From Drechmeria coniospora (Eukaryota; Ascomycota; Sordariomycetes; Hypocreales; Ophiocordycipitaceae), in NCBI RefSeq assembly GCF_001625195.1, contig NC_054391.1, positions 5,095,157 to 5,159,156 of the forward strand: a stretch of DNA of 64,000 nt. Reading direction: 5' to 3'. Positions 34,901 through 47,393 of this stretch are shown piece after piece. Within the stretch, counting starts at the first letter, position 1. Every line of letters starts with the position of its first letter. The translations under genes were made by a program, and so were the position numbers. The notes under the pieces were generated by a model. It was not told the DNA's origin, ran no database searches, and worked only from the letters and a program-made list of their open reading frames with translations.

Positions 34901-35758
34901 ATATGAATCAAAGGCGATTCGAGAGCGGGCGATTGTCATTCGGTCGAGCCTTGCCGCCGTCCAGCCTCGTGGACGAAGGAGAAGGCAGCAAGCGGTCCGG
35001 CCTGCCGTCGACAGGGCCAGCGAGAGGTGCCAGCGAGTCGGCCAGCTGGGGAAGCGGCGCCAGGTTCGGGCGGCTGGCGTGCTGGGGCCCAGGGGTCGTG
35101 CCGTAGGCAACTGCTGCCGCCATCGGACTGCTCGGCATCAGCACAGCGGCCCAGCAGGCGACGCCATACCTCTGGCAGGCGTATGGGAACGGGCTCCAAG
35201 GTGTCACCAGCAGAACGCAGAGAGGCAGGTGCTGTGAAACACGGCCGCTGAAACGACTCCCCGTTGATCAGCGGTGGCAAGCGTGCCACAAAAATACTTG
35301 GTGCGAGCTAGATGTCATCTTTACAGGCTCGTAGCGCTTGTACGGAGCACTCCGTACACTACTACATGTACCTGCACTCACTCCGTACTCGCGGCAGAAT
35401 TCACGGTAACCCGCTATGCACCTACAAAGACCTACGGCACTAAAAAAACGCCTTGCTTGGGAGTCGCTCCTTGAAGTGGACGGTCGACCATCAGTAGGGA
35501 CTCGGTCGCGCGCACTCACTCCGTACTTGGTACGTTGCCTATCCTCCACGGATGTATACCCATACATGGGAGCAGGGCTATCGTCACGCCCGCTTCCCGA
35601 TTCCTTTCCTCGTACGACCACAAGTGCCTGCTTGGCTCTGCCTCTGAGGCCGCAGACCCCTGGCATGGCTCCGAGCTTGGCGCCGCAAGCCGGTCAGTAG
35701 GTAGTCGCGAAGTGGGCGTACATGAGTTCGGCAGGGCGGGCAAAGCGAACGAGGATAG

Positions 35759-35812
35759 TCGAGGTGTCCCATCGAGGTGTCCAGGTGTCCAGGTGTCCAG
35801 GTATCCTGGTAC
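35759..35812. repeat. AGGTGTCC short tandem repeat
   Basis: An 8-bp unit, AGGTGTCC, is repeated about four times in a row with two further imperfect copies (AGGTGTCCCATCG before, AGGTATCCTGG after). Confidence 0.8.
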
Positions 35813-38800
35813 CTGCCTCCTGGTGCCAAACTGGTGGCCGGCCAAGTACTGGGTACCGTCCGGGGTAAATACGGTTTCGGAGGTTCGAGGGTGTTAGCAC
35901 ACTCATGTTGCATGACCACACCAGCGTAGCCGATTGGAAGGTACGCCACAGTTGACTTTCGCGCGCGCCTTGCTCCTTGCGGCCGACGGCGGGCGCGATA
36001 CCGCTACAACTACGTTACATGTTAGGGACCTGCGACCTGCGAACAAAGGTAACTCGTACATGAATTCGATACTAGTCGACCTTAACCCTGAAGCCTCAGC
36101 GTGTGTGTAACGAACCTAGGTCCACATGCACAGGTACGTGCACGAGCGTCAAGCAACGACGACGGAGAGACCGGTTGATGGTTGAGACGGATTGCCTCCA
36201 GTCCCCAGTCGTCCTCGACCCGTCTTCGTTGGGTCGTGGCGTGGAATCGGCCGTAGGAGGTGTTTGGAAGGTCGTTTGGGATGGTGGAAATGCACACGCA
36301 CGACAAATCAGTCGGCGCAGGAGCTCGGTCGGTGCACGGTACCGACAGGCAGCCTACAGGCACCGATGTACCGGTACTCTCCTGGCGCTAGCCTTGCGGC
36401 ATTGGCCATGAGTGATTCTAAACGGCGGCAGGTACAAGCTACATGTACGTGCTGGGCTTCTGAAGCTCTTGTTCAGGGCGCCGACGTACGATGTGGGCAC
36501 TGACAATGGCCAGGTCCAGGTGGCGTGGGCGTAGACAACACCGAGGGGAGACGCTGAAGAGACATTGGATGTCAGCTTAGTACCTAGTAGTCCCAGCATT
36601 AGCAGCACTAGCACGAGCAGTGCCGGCGCCGTATGAGCAACGCCAACGATGGACGCGATGGCGCCAATGCAAGGGCCGACCACACCCAGGTCGCCGTCGG
36701 GGAATCAAGACAGATGGTGACTGAGTCGTCGCTGACAGCTCAAACAGTTCATATCGGGGTCTCTCTCCCTCGCAGGCGGAGACGTGGGAGTGCGCAGGTG
36801 GTGCGCGTGCGCTTGTGCGTCCACTCGACGTTGCATGTGTCGTAGGTTCCGCTGTCGTAATTTCCCTTCGTGCAGGTGTGTCGTCGCCATGGACTCGGAT
36901 GATGATGGGCCGTTCCATGCTCGTACCGACGAGAATATGGAGGAAAGGGTTTCAGCCCCCCAACCTGCTGGCACTCTTCTCCCCTCGCCAACAAGAGTCG
37001 CCGATGGATGGACAGTCGTGAAGGTGAGCGTGTGAATTCACGGCAGGGCCGCACATTTGCATGTGCGGATGGGTACCCAAGTATGTAGGTGTAGACGTAG
37101 TTGTAGATGGGTGCGAGCAAGGCATGCCATACGATAATAGAAGGGTGACAGTACGTACCCGGCACATGTACATGTACATGCAGATGCATCGAGGTGGCAG
37201 CGCATCGAGGTACATGTACTTACTTGCGCGCCTCGGGCACCAACTCCACACCACCACCCACGCAATCCTCGACGACGACCAACACCAAGGCCGACACCAC
37301 CACCACCACCTCGTCCGACCCTACCGCCGCCGCCGCGCCGGTGCCGCCATCCCAGCTACCCGCCCGTCACTGGTATGGAGCAGGTCCAGGCCGGCGGTGC
37401 GGCGGCGGTGATGGTGGCCTCATCGGCGTCATGATCATGCACGGTCTCGGCCACATGGGACCTGGGCTCGGCACCAGCAGGCAGCATCACGCACCGCCAG
37501 CGAGGGACATTCGCCTCGACACATGTGCCCACGGTCACCTACACCCGTCGACCTACCGATCCCAGACGCCCCGTCGGTCGGCCAGACGGAGGCGGCAGGT
37601 GGCTAGAGGGGGAACTCGACGTCGGCGAGGCAGCGTCTGCGCGTGCCCCCCAAGGCGAGGCAACATTTTGTCCCGTCGTCGGCCGCCGTTCTGTTCCGTT
37701 GGTTCGCTTCGCTTCCGCTCCGCATCCGAGCGGTACGTACCCCGACTCCCTCGGTGCTCGGCGTCGATGGTTGAACGAATGGATCACGGAGCGAATGTGA
37801 CACGTTTGACGGCTCGCTGCACGGCAACCGAACACCTGGACTTGGGCCCTCTCCCTTGGCTCGCTTGCTGAAGAATGGCCCCAGTGCGGCGTGAACCCGG
37901 CGAGCCACGTGCGTGGGCGTCGTCGAAATTACCTTGTCTCCGTTCCAAAGGGAGCCGGCCAGCCAGACAGGCGTTGGTTCAGATTCATCAAAGAATAAAT
38001 GACGACGGCACCTGGACTTGGACTTGGACTCCCTCACCTCGCTCGACGGATGGATGGGACGCGGACGGACAGGAGGGCCGACGATGCATCGAGGCATCCC
38101 CGAGGCAACAAAGCTTCCGCCCCAACCAAGGCCTCACTCGTCGCCGTCTTCGCGGCCAACGCACGCCACTACCTCGCGGCGCCGGCCAGCAGCCAACGAG
38201 AAGCCGCAGGCTCGTACGTAGGCAGCCGATGACAACACCCCCCTTTCCTCCCCCTTCCGAACAAAAGCCGGCTCTAGCGTGCGCCGGAGACCGGATCAAG
38301 GACGGAGGCAGCAAAACCCATTGGTTGACATCCATCCGGCCATCCTCCCTTGCTCCCGACCGCCATGGCTCACCTGCAGGCTACACGGAGCGTGCAGGGC
38401 TCGCTGCCGAGGTGTGGCTTGCCAGCAGCGAGTACATGTTCTCCATGCATGCACCACTCGGTATTATAATATTCAGTACTCCGTAGGCTGAGACGGAGAC
38501 GGCGACGGTGTGCTCGGTAGGGCGACCAGTGCCACCACATACGGCACGTGCAAGCACTGGCCGTGTGGCAACGCACCGTACAAGTGCCACGAACAGTACC
38601 TGCAGTGGCAGTGATGCAACACCCTACGCTGATGCATGCGGGTGCTGGCCTAGCATCCAGCTGGGCCTGTGCTCTGCAAATGCGCAGCGGTCGCCGTTCA
38701 GCAGGCGATGGCACCCTTGCACGGGGCCGCACATGACGCACCTGCATCGCGCCGCCGTCGGTCGCCACGAGCCCTGCGAAGCTGGTGGTGGTCACGGCCG

Positions 38801-40938
38801 TCGTCAGATGATTTCGTTTCGAGCCCGAGGCCGGCTGGCAGACGTTGGTCCATCAAGGCACGAAGTACGGAGTGCTGGACGGCACATTCCTCGCAGAGGC
38901 ACCCGCTAACCTTGGTGCCTAGCTCTGCCAGCGGTGGTGCTGCTGCCTATTACAGCGATTGCCGCCTGCGGGGAATGGGAGGCCTCGGTACGGAGTACGG
39001 AGTACTGAGTTCCCACCGCTTATTACGTAATGAACTGGCACCTACAATTCCCTCGACAGGTGCCTAGATGGGCTTTCGAGCGCCATCTAGGGGCACTGCA
39101 CAGTGGTTGCTCGCTGTATCGAGCAGCTATGGCTGCTTACCTCGCAGTGGCTTCCCTCGCAGTGGCTTCCCTCCAAACGACGACGGCCGAGTCCGTCCTG
39201 TACGCCTTCACCAACTCCAAGTACTGTACGGTGCATCGACGGAGGCTACGACGGACAACGTGACATTGTAGCATCAGTCCGACCCGAGCGAGGGACGAAG
39301 CGGCCGATGGTCCAATCTCCCAATCCTCCCTTGCGTGCGCTTGATGAACGCTTCGTCGCGCCCCCCTTCCCTTTCCCCGCATTCGAAGCCCGCCGCCCAA
39401 CGGCAGAAGCAGGCTCACGGTACTAGCACGACGACTAGCAGGCAGGTCGACCACGAGGAGGGGAGGTATCTGCCGTACGTGCTCGCCGTGCGAACGGTAC
39501 GCGTCGTCGTCCTGCTGCTCGCCAGCCTACGCCGCTTCGCTCTGCTAGCGGCCACCGAGGCCCCTGGGCGGCGTGGGCGGCAAACGACGAGGGAAGGGAA
39601 GGGGATTCGACCTGCCGGGTACGTCGGCTCCGTGCTTCTCGTGGCTCGATAAAGAAGCCATCGCAGGTCCAGCTTCGCGTCCTGGCCGACGCCATCAACT
39701 CTCCTCCCTGCCACGCGCCTCTTCCCTCATTCTCGAACGCGAACGAGCGCCCGACAAGGCCCCAAGGCCTCAGCCCCAACGGCAGCGGGACGTGCGCTCT
39801 GCTGGACCGACCGCCCATCTGCGACGGTGGCCGAGGCCAAGGAAACAAAAGGAAGTGGTGGTGGAAAAAAAAAAGGAAGCAAACTCGCGGACGGATGTAC
39901 CCTGTACATGTGCCTGTTCTGACCGCGCTGAAGCCATCGGACTGGCCGGCCTCACTACGGACCTGGGGGGGTGGGGTGAGCATCCCGGCCGGCCTGAAAT
40001 CGGGCATCGATGCAACGGTCGGTTCGGGGCCACGCCTCGCCGCTTGCTTTTGCGAACCCGTCCGTGTGATGGGCCATGTGTGAGCGACCATGGCCGTGTC
40101 CGCGGACTCCTGCAGCATCCGACGATCAGTACGGATACGATACAGTGGCAAGTACGGAGTGCTGTACGAGCAGATGTAAGTGCACCGCTCCGTAAGCGCA
40201 GGTGCATGTGTTCGTGGCCGAGCACCCGTACCAGCATGCCTTCCCGGGTCGCGACGTTCCTATGAATACGAGTACCGCGGCGAGCTGCACCGGCCACTTT
40301 CACCTCGACCCGGCGGTAGGCAAGGGAAAAGGCCCGGCGAGGCAAGGGACCCTATGTCGTCTCCGGCTTCCTACGCAGCGCGTTGATGGATCGAGCGAGA
40401 ACGGCTCCTGTCCGTCAGCACCCACCCGCTGCGCTCCGTGTCGATCGCGATGCGGCAGGGAAAGGAGGATGGACAGAAGAGACGCAGGCCGAGACGGGCG
40501 CCTCCTGCTGACGGCAAATGTAAATGTAGGGAACTGCGTGCATCATGTTTGCAATTGCTGACGGCAATCGTACATGCAGGGAAATGCGTGCATGATATCT
40601 GCTGTGCTGTGCCGACCTGGTGCGACTACTTTTCCCCTGCCTCGGCCTCGCACTGCACCGTCGGCAGCCGTAAGCGCTGCCGCTCCTCTCCTACCCACGC
40701 ACGTTTCATGAACCGCCTCCTCTCGTTCCAATCGGCTCCATCCAGTCAGTCACTGATGCACTCTTCCTGTCATCTCTGTCCCGCACGGCAGGTTGGTACT
40801 TTTCATAACATCCATACGGAGCGCAGCACACCATGTGCTCGTAACGCCTCGTCGCCGAGCCATGCGTGATCGGCCCATGGCAGGGTGGTCAGTACCGTCC
40901 ATCATCCATCACATCCGGGTCGGTGGCCGGCCTGGAGG

Positions 40939-40975
40939 CGAGACGCGACGCGACGAGACGAGACGAGACGAGACG
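40939..40975. repeat. GACGA microsatellite
   Basis: Pentamer CGAGA/GACGA repeated about six times, grading from GCGAGACGCGACG into perfect GACGAGACGA units. Confidence 0.85.
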
Positions 40976-41067
40976 GGCCGTCGTCCGCCGACCGACCGGG
41001 GCCACCGCGTTGCGTATATCCACGATCCAGTCGACGGAGCGATACGAATCTGGTGTCCTTTCATCCT

Positions 41068-41138
41068 TGCCCTCATCCTCACTCTCACCCTCACCCTCAC
41101 CCTCGTCCTCGTCCTCGTCCTCATACTCATCCTCATAT
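41068..41138. repeat. CCCTCA / CCTCGT microsatellite
   Basis: About 70 bp of six-base CT-rich units: CCCTCA, then CCTCGT, then CCTCAT. Only one strand carries purines (GAGGA-type), so the tract is a polypurine-polypyrimidine stretch. Confidence 0.85.
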
Positions 41139-41963
41139 TTCCTCCCCCTCGTGACCCGACGTTGACCTGAAACGAATCCGTTCGAGTAAGCTGACCACGC
41201 ACACATTATTGAAACCCATCAAGGCATCGTCATCATAGTCCAGGTACGAGCTCCCACAACGACACTCGTTACTCAAAAAAAAAAAAGAAGTACCAGTCTA
41301 GGTTCGCAGCTCACCAGGCCGACCGCTCGTTCGCTCGCTTGGCCACCGTCCATCATGTTGTCTCGACGCGCGACGCCGCCGCCCATGGTATCCATATCAT
41401 TCATGCCATGCGCCGGCTCCATTCTCGTTCTCGCATCCCACGACGTCCCCGTGCTCCATAATCTGTCATCTGTGATCCGTGATCCGTCGTCCAGTTCGGC
41501 ATGACTCATCTACACGTAGACACTCCGGTACATGATGAAGGAAAATCCACCTGCCAAAGTCTGCCTGCCCGTCTGCCTCGCGGCTCTCGTGGCACAGCAC
41601 CGCAGTGTTGCCCTCCACTCCGTTCCTTTCCGCTCAGTCGTCGCGCCCTCCAGGTGTGCCGTCCCCGTCTCGTTCATGCCCACTGCGCTCGGGGACGGAT
41701 CGACCAGACAGCCGGTCAATCCTCCCACACTTGGGCGCCATGGGGACCCAGCCGGAGCTTGCGACCGCCGTGCCCAGGGTGCCGGCAAGCTTCTTGCCTC
41801 GTCGTCCATCTCCGCCCGTGCACGCCGCCTCGCCGTATCCTGATAGTCGGCGGGGGTGGCGATGAAGGGCCGCCGTTTGTCGGTCCGGGTTGCAAGGTGC
41901 GCGATGCCGTCGTTGCGCGCTTCGACTCTCGCACGCGCGCTTTCCCGTCCCAGCTTGATGGTG

Positions 41964-43486
41964 CTAATGGTAATAGCCGTTCGACCGTCCGACGGCCGCC
42001 TGCTGCTGGGCGAGGTAGTCCTCGAAGTAAGGGTGGTTGCACGCCTGCTTGGCCGACAGCCGGCTCGCGGGGTCGTACACGAGCATCATCTCGAGCAGGT
42101 CGAGGCCTTTGTCGTCGAGGTTGCCGCAGATGGGGTTGCTAAAGTCCCTTTGCCACTTTGGGAAGGAAGACTTGAAGTCGGGGTACGACGTGACGCCCGG
42201 CCACTGGTCCTCTCCAGGCGTGCCCAAGATGCTGCTCGCGAGCGCGGTTGCACGTCAGCCCATCGGTCCAACCTCCACGACGCGAAACGACAGCGGCCTC
42301 TCCTTCCGTCCCGTCCACTCGCTCGGCCAAAGGCAGGGAACGAGGGGCGCGGAGAACGAGCGAGGGGGGTGCTGGAGCGGGCGGGCGGGCCGCGGGCGGG
42401 GGAAATGGGGAGGGTTGGGGCTTTCGTACCGGAATATCTTGAAAATCTCGTCAATTTCCGAGTCGCCCGGGAAGAGCGGTTTCCTCGTGCACATCTCGGC
42501 AAAGATGCAGCCGACCGACCACATGTCGACGCCCGTCGAGTACTGTCGGCCGCCGAGGAGGATCTCGGGCGATCGGTACCAGAGCGTGACGACCTCGTGC
42601 GTGTACGTCCGGAGGGGCACGCCAAAGGCGCGGGCGAGGCCAAAGTCGGCGAGCTTGAGGTTGCCGTCCCTGTCGATGAGCAGGTTCTGCGGCTTGAGGT
42701 CGCGGTGCAGGACGCGGTGCGAGTGGCAGTAGCGGATGCCTTCGCACAGCTGCATCATGAACTTTTGGATGACGACGTCGCTGAGGCCGAGGTGGGTGAT
42801 CTTGTCCGAGGTGCCGTCCGGCAGGGCCTTGCCACGACCGCCGTCGCTGACGGGCAGCGCTTCCATGTACTTTTTCAGGTCGAGGTCGAGGAACTCGAAG
42901 ACGAGGTAGAGCTTGTGGCCGTCGGCATGGACGATGTTGAGGAGCCGCACAATGTTGGGATCCTTCATCTCCTTGAGGAGGGAAATCTCGCGAATGGCGG
43001 TGCTCGGCACGCCCTCGTCCTCGGCCTCAAGCCGAATCTTCTTCAAGGCGACGATGCGGCCCCCGTTGGCAAGATCGCGGGCCTTGTATACCACTCCATA
43101 GGTGCCTGTTTCCCATCGACCGAGGGCATTCCGTAAGCTTTTGGTCCCCTCACAACGAATTGAGGACTTGGCCACTGGAGGAGGAGGAGGAGGTGGCGGC
43201 GGCAGCGGAGGCGGGGAGGAAATAAAGGAGCTCAGGAGGGGATGGGAGGACGGGAGGACGGGAGGACGGGACAGTGGGAGGATGGGAGGATGGGAGGACG
43301 GGACAATGGGAGGATTGGAGGATGGGACAGTGAGGATGGGAGGACGGGACAGTGAGAGGATGGGAGGACGGGACAATGCCAGGACGGGACAGTGAGAGGA
43401 TGGGAGGACGGGACAATGAGAGGACGAGAGGACGAGAGCATGCACGCACCCTCGCCGACCTTTTCCAGCTTCTGGTAGTTTTCCAT
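41964..43486 (-). CDS. CDC2: Cyclin-dependent kinase CDC2/CDK1
   Basis: Master cell-cycle Ser/Thr kinase (Cdc2/CDK1; NimX in Aspergillus), active with B-type cyclins in nucleus and cytoplasm. Exons are 43450-43486, 42430-43105 and 41964-42231; introns are 344 and 198 bp. The product is 326 residues. The tiny first exon encodes [13 protein letters not shown]. Splicing rebuilds the ATP loop GEGTYG with inhibitory T14/Y15. Then follow ALKKI (catalytic Lys34), the cyclin-binding helix [13 protein letters not shown] (46-52 = PSTAIRE), [21 protein letters not shown], and the activation loop [20 protein letters not shown]. The kinase end is [12 protein letters not shown] to [11 protein letters not shown]. 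An insert of about 20 residues ([20 protein letters not shown]) follows KKYMEALP, like inserts in filamentous-fungal homologues. Donors are GTGCGT and GTACGA; the second intron has branch site GGGCTGAC. Intron 1 is unusually long and filled with repeats. Confidence 0.96.
43171..43438. repeat. Minisatellite inside intron 1 of CDC2
   Basis: On the + strand it begins with GGAGGAGGAGG and GGCGGCGGCAGCGG (43171-43220). It continues as about 200 bp of degenerate units built from GGGAGGACGGGACA and GTGAGAGGATGGGAGGACGG. In the sense of CDC2 (minus) the tract is C/T-rich. It lies wholly within the intron 43106-43449. Confidence 0.9.
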
Positions 43487-44339
43487 GACGGCCGAGACGG
43501 CGACGCGTGTGCGTCTCGGTGGCAAAGGATGGCTGGCGTGGGCGAGCGTCGGGAGGCAGGCAGGGCACGCCGGGATCGACGTCGGAGTCGAAGTCGATGG
43601 TGCAGCAGCAGCGCTCGCCGTTGGCCTTCGTCGACGTCGGTATTTGGTCCGCGGAAGCGGGAGCGGAAGCGGGAAGAAGTCGGCGAGACGAAATCAAAGG
43701 CACTGGCGGTGGCGGGTCGGTCGCCAGGTGGGCGTGGGCGGGTCGAGGGAGGGGAGGGGTCAACAATCAATCGCGGGGAGCCAGCAGAGGCAGACGCGCC
43801 CCCAAGTACGAAGAGGGGACGACGATGGGAGGAAAACACGGCAAAATCGGTCGAAAGCGGCTGTGCTGCTTTTCGTTTGTGCTTACGCGAAGACCGTCAC
43901 CGTACTCTTTCCTCTTTTTTATTTTATTTTGTTTTGTTTTCCTTTCCCTTTATCCTAGGGAGGCTCGATACCTGCGTGGATGGAGGAGAAGCTGATCCAG
44001 GCCATCTTACCGGCGTGTTGACGAGACGCTGACGAGAGCACCGAATCGGACCATGACTAATAACCGGCTACTATAAGTAGAATTTAGGCCTACATGCACA
44101 GTAAGTAATACAGCAACTACCGAGGGTGCTGGCCGACTGACTCCGACCGGCCACTGACGCCACTTGTTTTCTGTTTACTTTCCTCCGCTCACTGGCGGCG
44201 CTTGGTTGCCGATGGCGCGTTGGCGACCCCGAGCGGGGCATATCGATAAGCGAGAGGCCCCTAAGCCACCGTAAATGTACGGTGCCGTATGTGCTGTAAC
44301 CCACTATTAGCGCTATGCCTGCGTCGTGGCAATGCAAGG

Positions 44340-44560
44340 ACAAGTACGGAGTACGGGGTACGGAGGATGGACTTTACTCCGTATTACAGTGAGTAATTAC
44401 ATGCTTACAGTACTTATACGGAGTACGCAAGTACCAACTTACTTGCAGTAATACTCCGTACATGTCTGGTACCTACTTACTTACTGTAGGTTATATTTAT
44501 TACTACCTAGTAGGTAGTACTCATTTACAGTCATCATCCCACCCACTCACTCAGTGCTGC
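44340..44560. repeat. TACTCCGTAC / AAGTACTTAC island
   Basis: Copies of CGGAGTAC or its complement near 44346, 44386, 44418 and 44452, with ACTTACTTACTGTAGG-type words. Confidence 0.7.
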
Positions 44561-45707
44561 ACGGAGAACTTGAGGCCTCGTCCCAGTCCTCCGTACACGC
44601 TGTCCGTATCAAGGACTCCCGAATCCTCCGTACATAACTACTTTGGCACCACAAGTACTAGTCAGGCACGCAATAGTGCCACTCGCCTAAGCCCTCGTCC
44701 CGGTGTGAATAGCATCGATACATGCAGCTGGTTCGTGTGCGCATGGATCCACGCACGACAACGCAACAACGAGCAAGCCCATCATCATCAATCAACAAGG
44801 ACCCGACAACGCCACGAGTGCTCGACGGCGTCCAGTGCCCAAGTAATACGACGGCAGCCGCGGGAACCCGAGCTTGGGCAAGGCACTGCATGTACAGTGG
44901 CGAATCGCCGTATGAATTGCGTACTTGTGCATGTCCATGGCCTATGCGGATATGCCTGCTATTCAACTAGACGTACGAGCACTTTGTTGTTTATTGTTTG
45001 TGGCCACCGCTTGTCCAACACGGTCATCGCACGTCGAAATGAACGGACCACATGTTTCGTGGCTTTCCAGCTATGGCATGCTTGTGAATAAACATGCACT
45101 GCACTCGCATGCACACTCGCATTCGTTACCTTTCCCACCTGACGTCTGCATTGCATTGAATCTTGTGCTTCGTCCCTGCATCTGCAGGTCGCTTAACCCG
45201 CTCCTTTTGCCATCCACTCTTGACGCCATTGTTCTCCTTCGTCTCCGATTTCGGCGTTTCCTTTGGTCCAAGTCCTTGCCGTCGCCGACGTCGTCCACTG
45301 TGCCTGTCGTGGTACGTGCAGAACGAAAGATGCTTGCCGAGCATGTCGTCATCGTCTCTCCCGAGCCGCTCCCGAGCCCTGCCTTTAGCACCTGCGCCCT
45401 CTCGTTGTGCAAAGCAAGGCACGGCGTCATGTGCCGGCGCGAGTGCATGCATGCGATGTGGCTGCGATGGTGCGGGTGCACGTCTGTGTCCTGCTGTCCA
45501 TGTCCATGGGCGTACGTGAGTGTAAAAGCCTTAGCCCTCAGCATCATCATCGTCCGTCGAAACGCGGCGAGGAAGTCGCCCCCTCTTCCATCCCTCTCCC
45601 AGGGTGGAGCTGCTATTCCCTCGGCCGAGATATCGGATGCACGTCGAGAGGTGCAGTGGTTCGGTGTAAGCATGACGTGTTCTGAATTATCGTGCGTGCT
45701 CTGGTTG

Positions 45708-45716
45708 GTCGTCGAG

Positions 45717-45747
<31 letters not shown>

Positions 45748-45753
45748 TCGTCG
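45708..45753. repeat. GTC trinucleotide microsatellite
   Basis: About ten consecutive GTC units with one GAG and one ATC interruption. It begins 23 bp beyond the stop codon of the IMPACT-family gene, in its 3' flank. Confidence 0.85.
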
Positions 45754-45775
45754 ATGCATCGCTGTATCGCCGGTG

Positions 45776-47393
45776 TCACTCGCAAAATGAACCCGCTGCC
45801 GCCATTCCGGATTCGCCTCCTTCGCCACCATCTCCCTGTTGCGTGCGCCGCAGTGCGAGAATCTTCTCCAGCCGGAGTGTCCCCTTGGCGCCCCAACCCG
45901 ACGGCCCAGCCTCGACGTCCGGCCGCACGGCGACGTACCACGTCCAGGCGCGCCGGTCGAGCTCGTCCCTGCTCAGCACCCCCGCCCAGCTGGCGTAGAG
46001 GAGCCGCAGGGCGCCCAGGAGTCGCCCGAGGTTCTCCTGCCTCTCCGAGTTCATCGACGCCGCCGTCTTCTTCCCTTCGCTCGCGCCCTCCTCGTGCGTC
46101 GTGGCGAAGCTCCGGAGCAGGTAGTTCCGAGCCCCCTCGGGCCGGTGGATGGCCATGCCGACCGTCGACGCCGCCGGCCGCGTGTCCTGCACGTCGAGCC
46201 CCCAGACGGCCTCGCCCGAGAGCGTCGACGTGCGCTGCTGGGAGGAGAGGGCGTCGCCGATGCACTCCCGCATCAGCCGCCAACGGTCGGGCCCGAGCAT
46301 CACGCCGCCGTACCATCTTGTCAGCACCACCACCGTGTTCTTGACCTCGGACCCGCGCATCGTCTCGAGCATGAACTTTCCGCAGCCCGATTCGCCGTCG
46401 TCGAAGGAGGCCTCCTGGACGAGTGGCGAGCCGCCGTAGCTCGCCCGCACCGCCCACGCGTTGTGCGTCGCCGTCTCGAGCTCGGGCTTGGTCGTGAAGA
46501 GCTCCTTCATGAGGCCTGCTCGTTGGTTCGGCGACGACAGAGAGGCCGCGTGCGCCATAAAGGTGGACGCCTTCGACGTCACCTTGCGGCTTGCTGTCCA
46601 CCTCTTCTTCTCCCGCCGTGCGTCGGGTCCTGCCGCGCTGGTTCTGGCTGCGACCTGCAGCGAGGCCGGCGAGTCCGGAGTCCACGCGTAGCCGCCCCGT
46701 TTCAGAACGGGCACCTCTCGCCCGAGGACCCGCACCCGAGGCTGTCCCTCTGGAATCTGCTCTTCCGCTCCCCGGGACGCCTTCTCGATGCCGATGCTCA
46801 CCGCCTTGGTCCTCGAGTTCGCGCTCACGACCGCCTGCGCCAAGCTGAGCCGGCTGCTCGGCGGCTGCTCCGGCATCGTGAACCGTAGCAGCTCGACGGC
46901 GAATGCCAGGACCAGCGGCGCCCGGTTGGTCACGAGACTCGTTTCGCCGATGACTCCCTCGTCCACCGTCAAGGGCAGCGTCAACGAGCCCTCGAGCTGC
47001 TCTGCCGTCATGGAGCTGTAGTCCATGTCACGCTTGTGCATCTCGAGCTTGGCCTTCTTCGGGCTGGCCGACGCCAACTCCTCGGCCCCGCGCTTCTTGC
47101 CATGGCTTTTGCACGCCGCATGAAGGCCTCGAGCCAGCTTCGAGTCGTGAATCGCCGACTCGATGGTGCTCAAGGGTGCTTGCGCGATCTGGTCGATACT
47201 GGTGAGGGGGGGACCGATGCTGCGTTAGCCATCCGGGCACGGTGCTGTTCGAGTTTCGGAACCGAGGGAAATACCTCCGAAGCTGAGACGACTGGAGAGC
47301 CTTGACGTGTTGCATGGCCGTCAATATGGGAACCTTGCGTGACGTGAACATCCGCAACAACTCCTGTAAATCCCCCTGCCCTGCCGCGGCCAT
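45776..47393 (-). CDS. IMPACT-family (UPF0029) protein
   Basis: Predicted 513-residue protein with an IMPACT/UPF0029 domain (PF01205). Exons are 47275-47393 and 45776-47198. The 76-bp intron has donor GTATTT and acceptor TCACCAG. The domain lies at about residues 246-358: KASTFMAHAASLSSPNQRAG, ELETATHNAWAVRA, SFDDGESGCGKFMLE, VVVLTRWYGGVMLGPDRWR. These match the family's THN, DDGE and RWYGG...LGPDR signatures. There is no RWD domain, unlike the GCN1-binding regulators IMPACT/Yih1. The first 75 residues (GDLQELLRMFTSRKVPILTA...IHDSKLARGLHAACKSHGKK) instead form a short helical region resembling a helix-hairpin-helix. The middle is Ala/Ser/Arg-rich. A role in translation control is possible by family, but the missing RWD makes it uncertain. 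Transcribed divergently from the OMS1-like gene. Confidence 0.85.

Larger units (their letters stand above)
31998..41963. other. Large gene-poor interval (about 10 kb)
   Basis: No supported gene in nearly 10 kb. Frames up to about 230 codons exist on both strands (for example + 33113-33811, + 37194-37871, - 39435-40151), but they are low complexity, lack conserved motifs and overlap one another. Simple repeats lie at 35759-35812, 40939-40975 and 41068-41138, and scattered TACGGAGTA motifs near 35.3-35.5, 38.5, 38.9-39.0 and 40.15 kb. The first 300 bp after 31998 should be the cyclin promoter. Confidence 0.45.
43487..45775. other. Intergenic region, CDC2 promoter side and repeats
   Basis: About 2.3 kb. 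The first 600 bp should be the CDC2 promoter and leader, with a T-rich stretch at 43910-43950. A TACTCCGTAC island lies at 44340-44560 and a GTC microsatellite at 45708-45753. The 357-codon frame at 44925-45998 has no domain and runs through the microsatellite, so I do not call it. Confidence 0.5.

Noticed and set aside
41856..43136. A 426-codon open frame antisense to CDC2
   Set aside because: It crosses both CDC2 exons and an intron, has no motif, and is explained by codon bias.
44925..45998. A 357-codon + strand frame
   Set aside because: Cys/Ser/Val-rich, passes through a GTC microsatellite and overlaps the 3' end of the IMPACT gene on the other strand.
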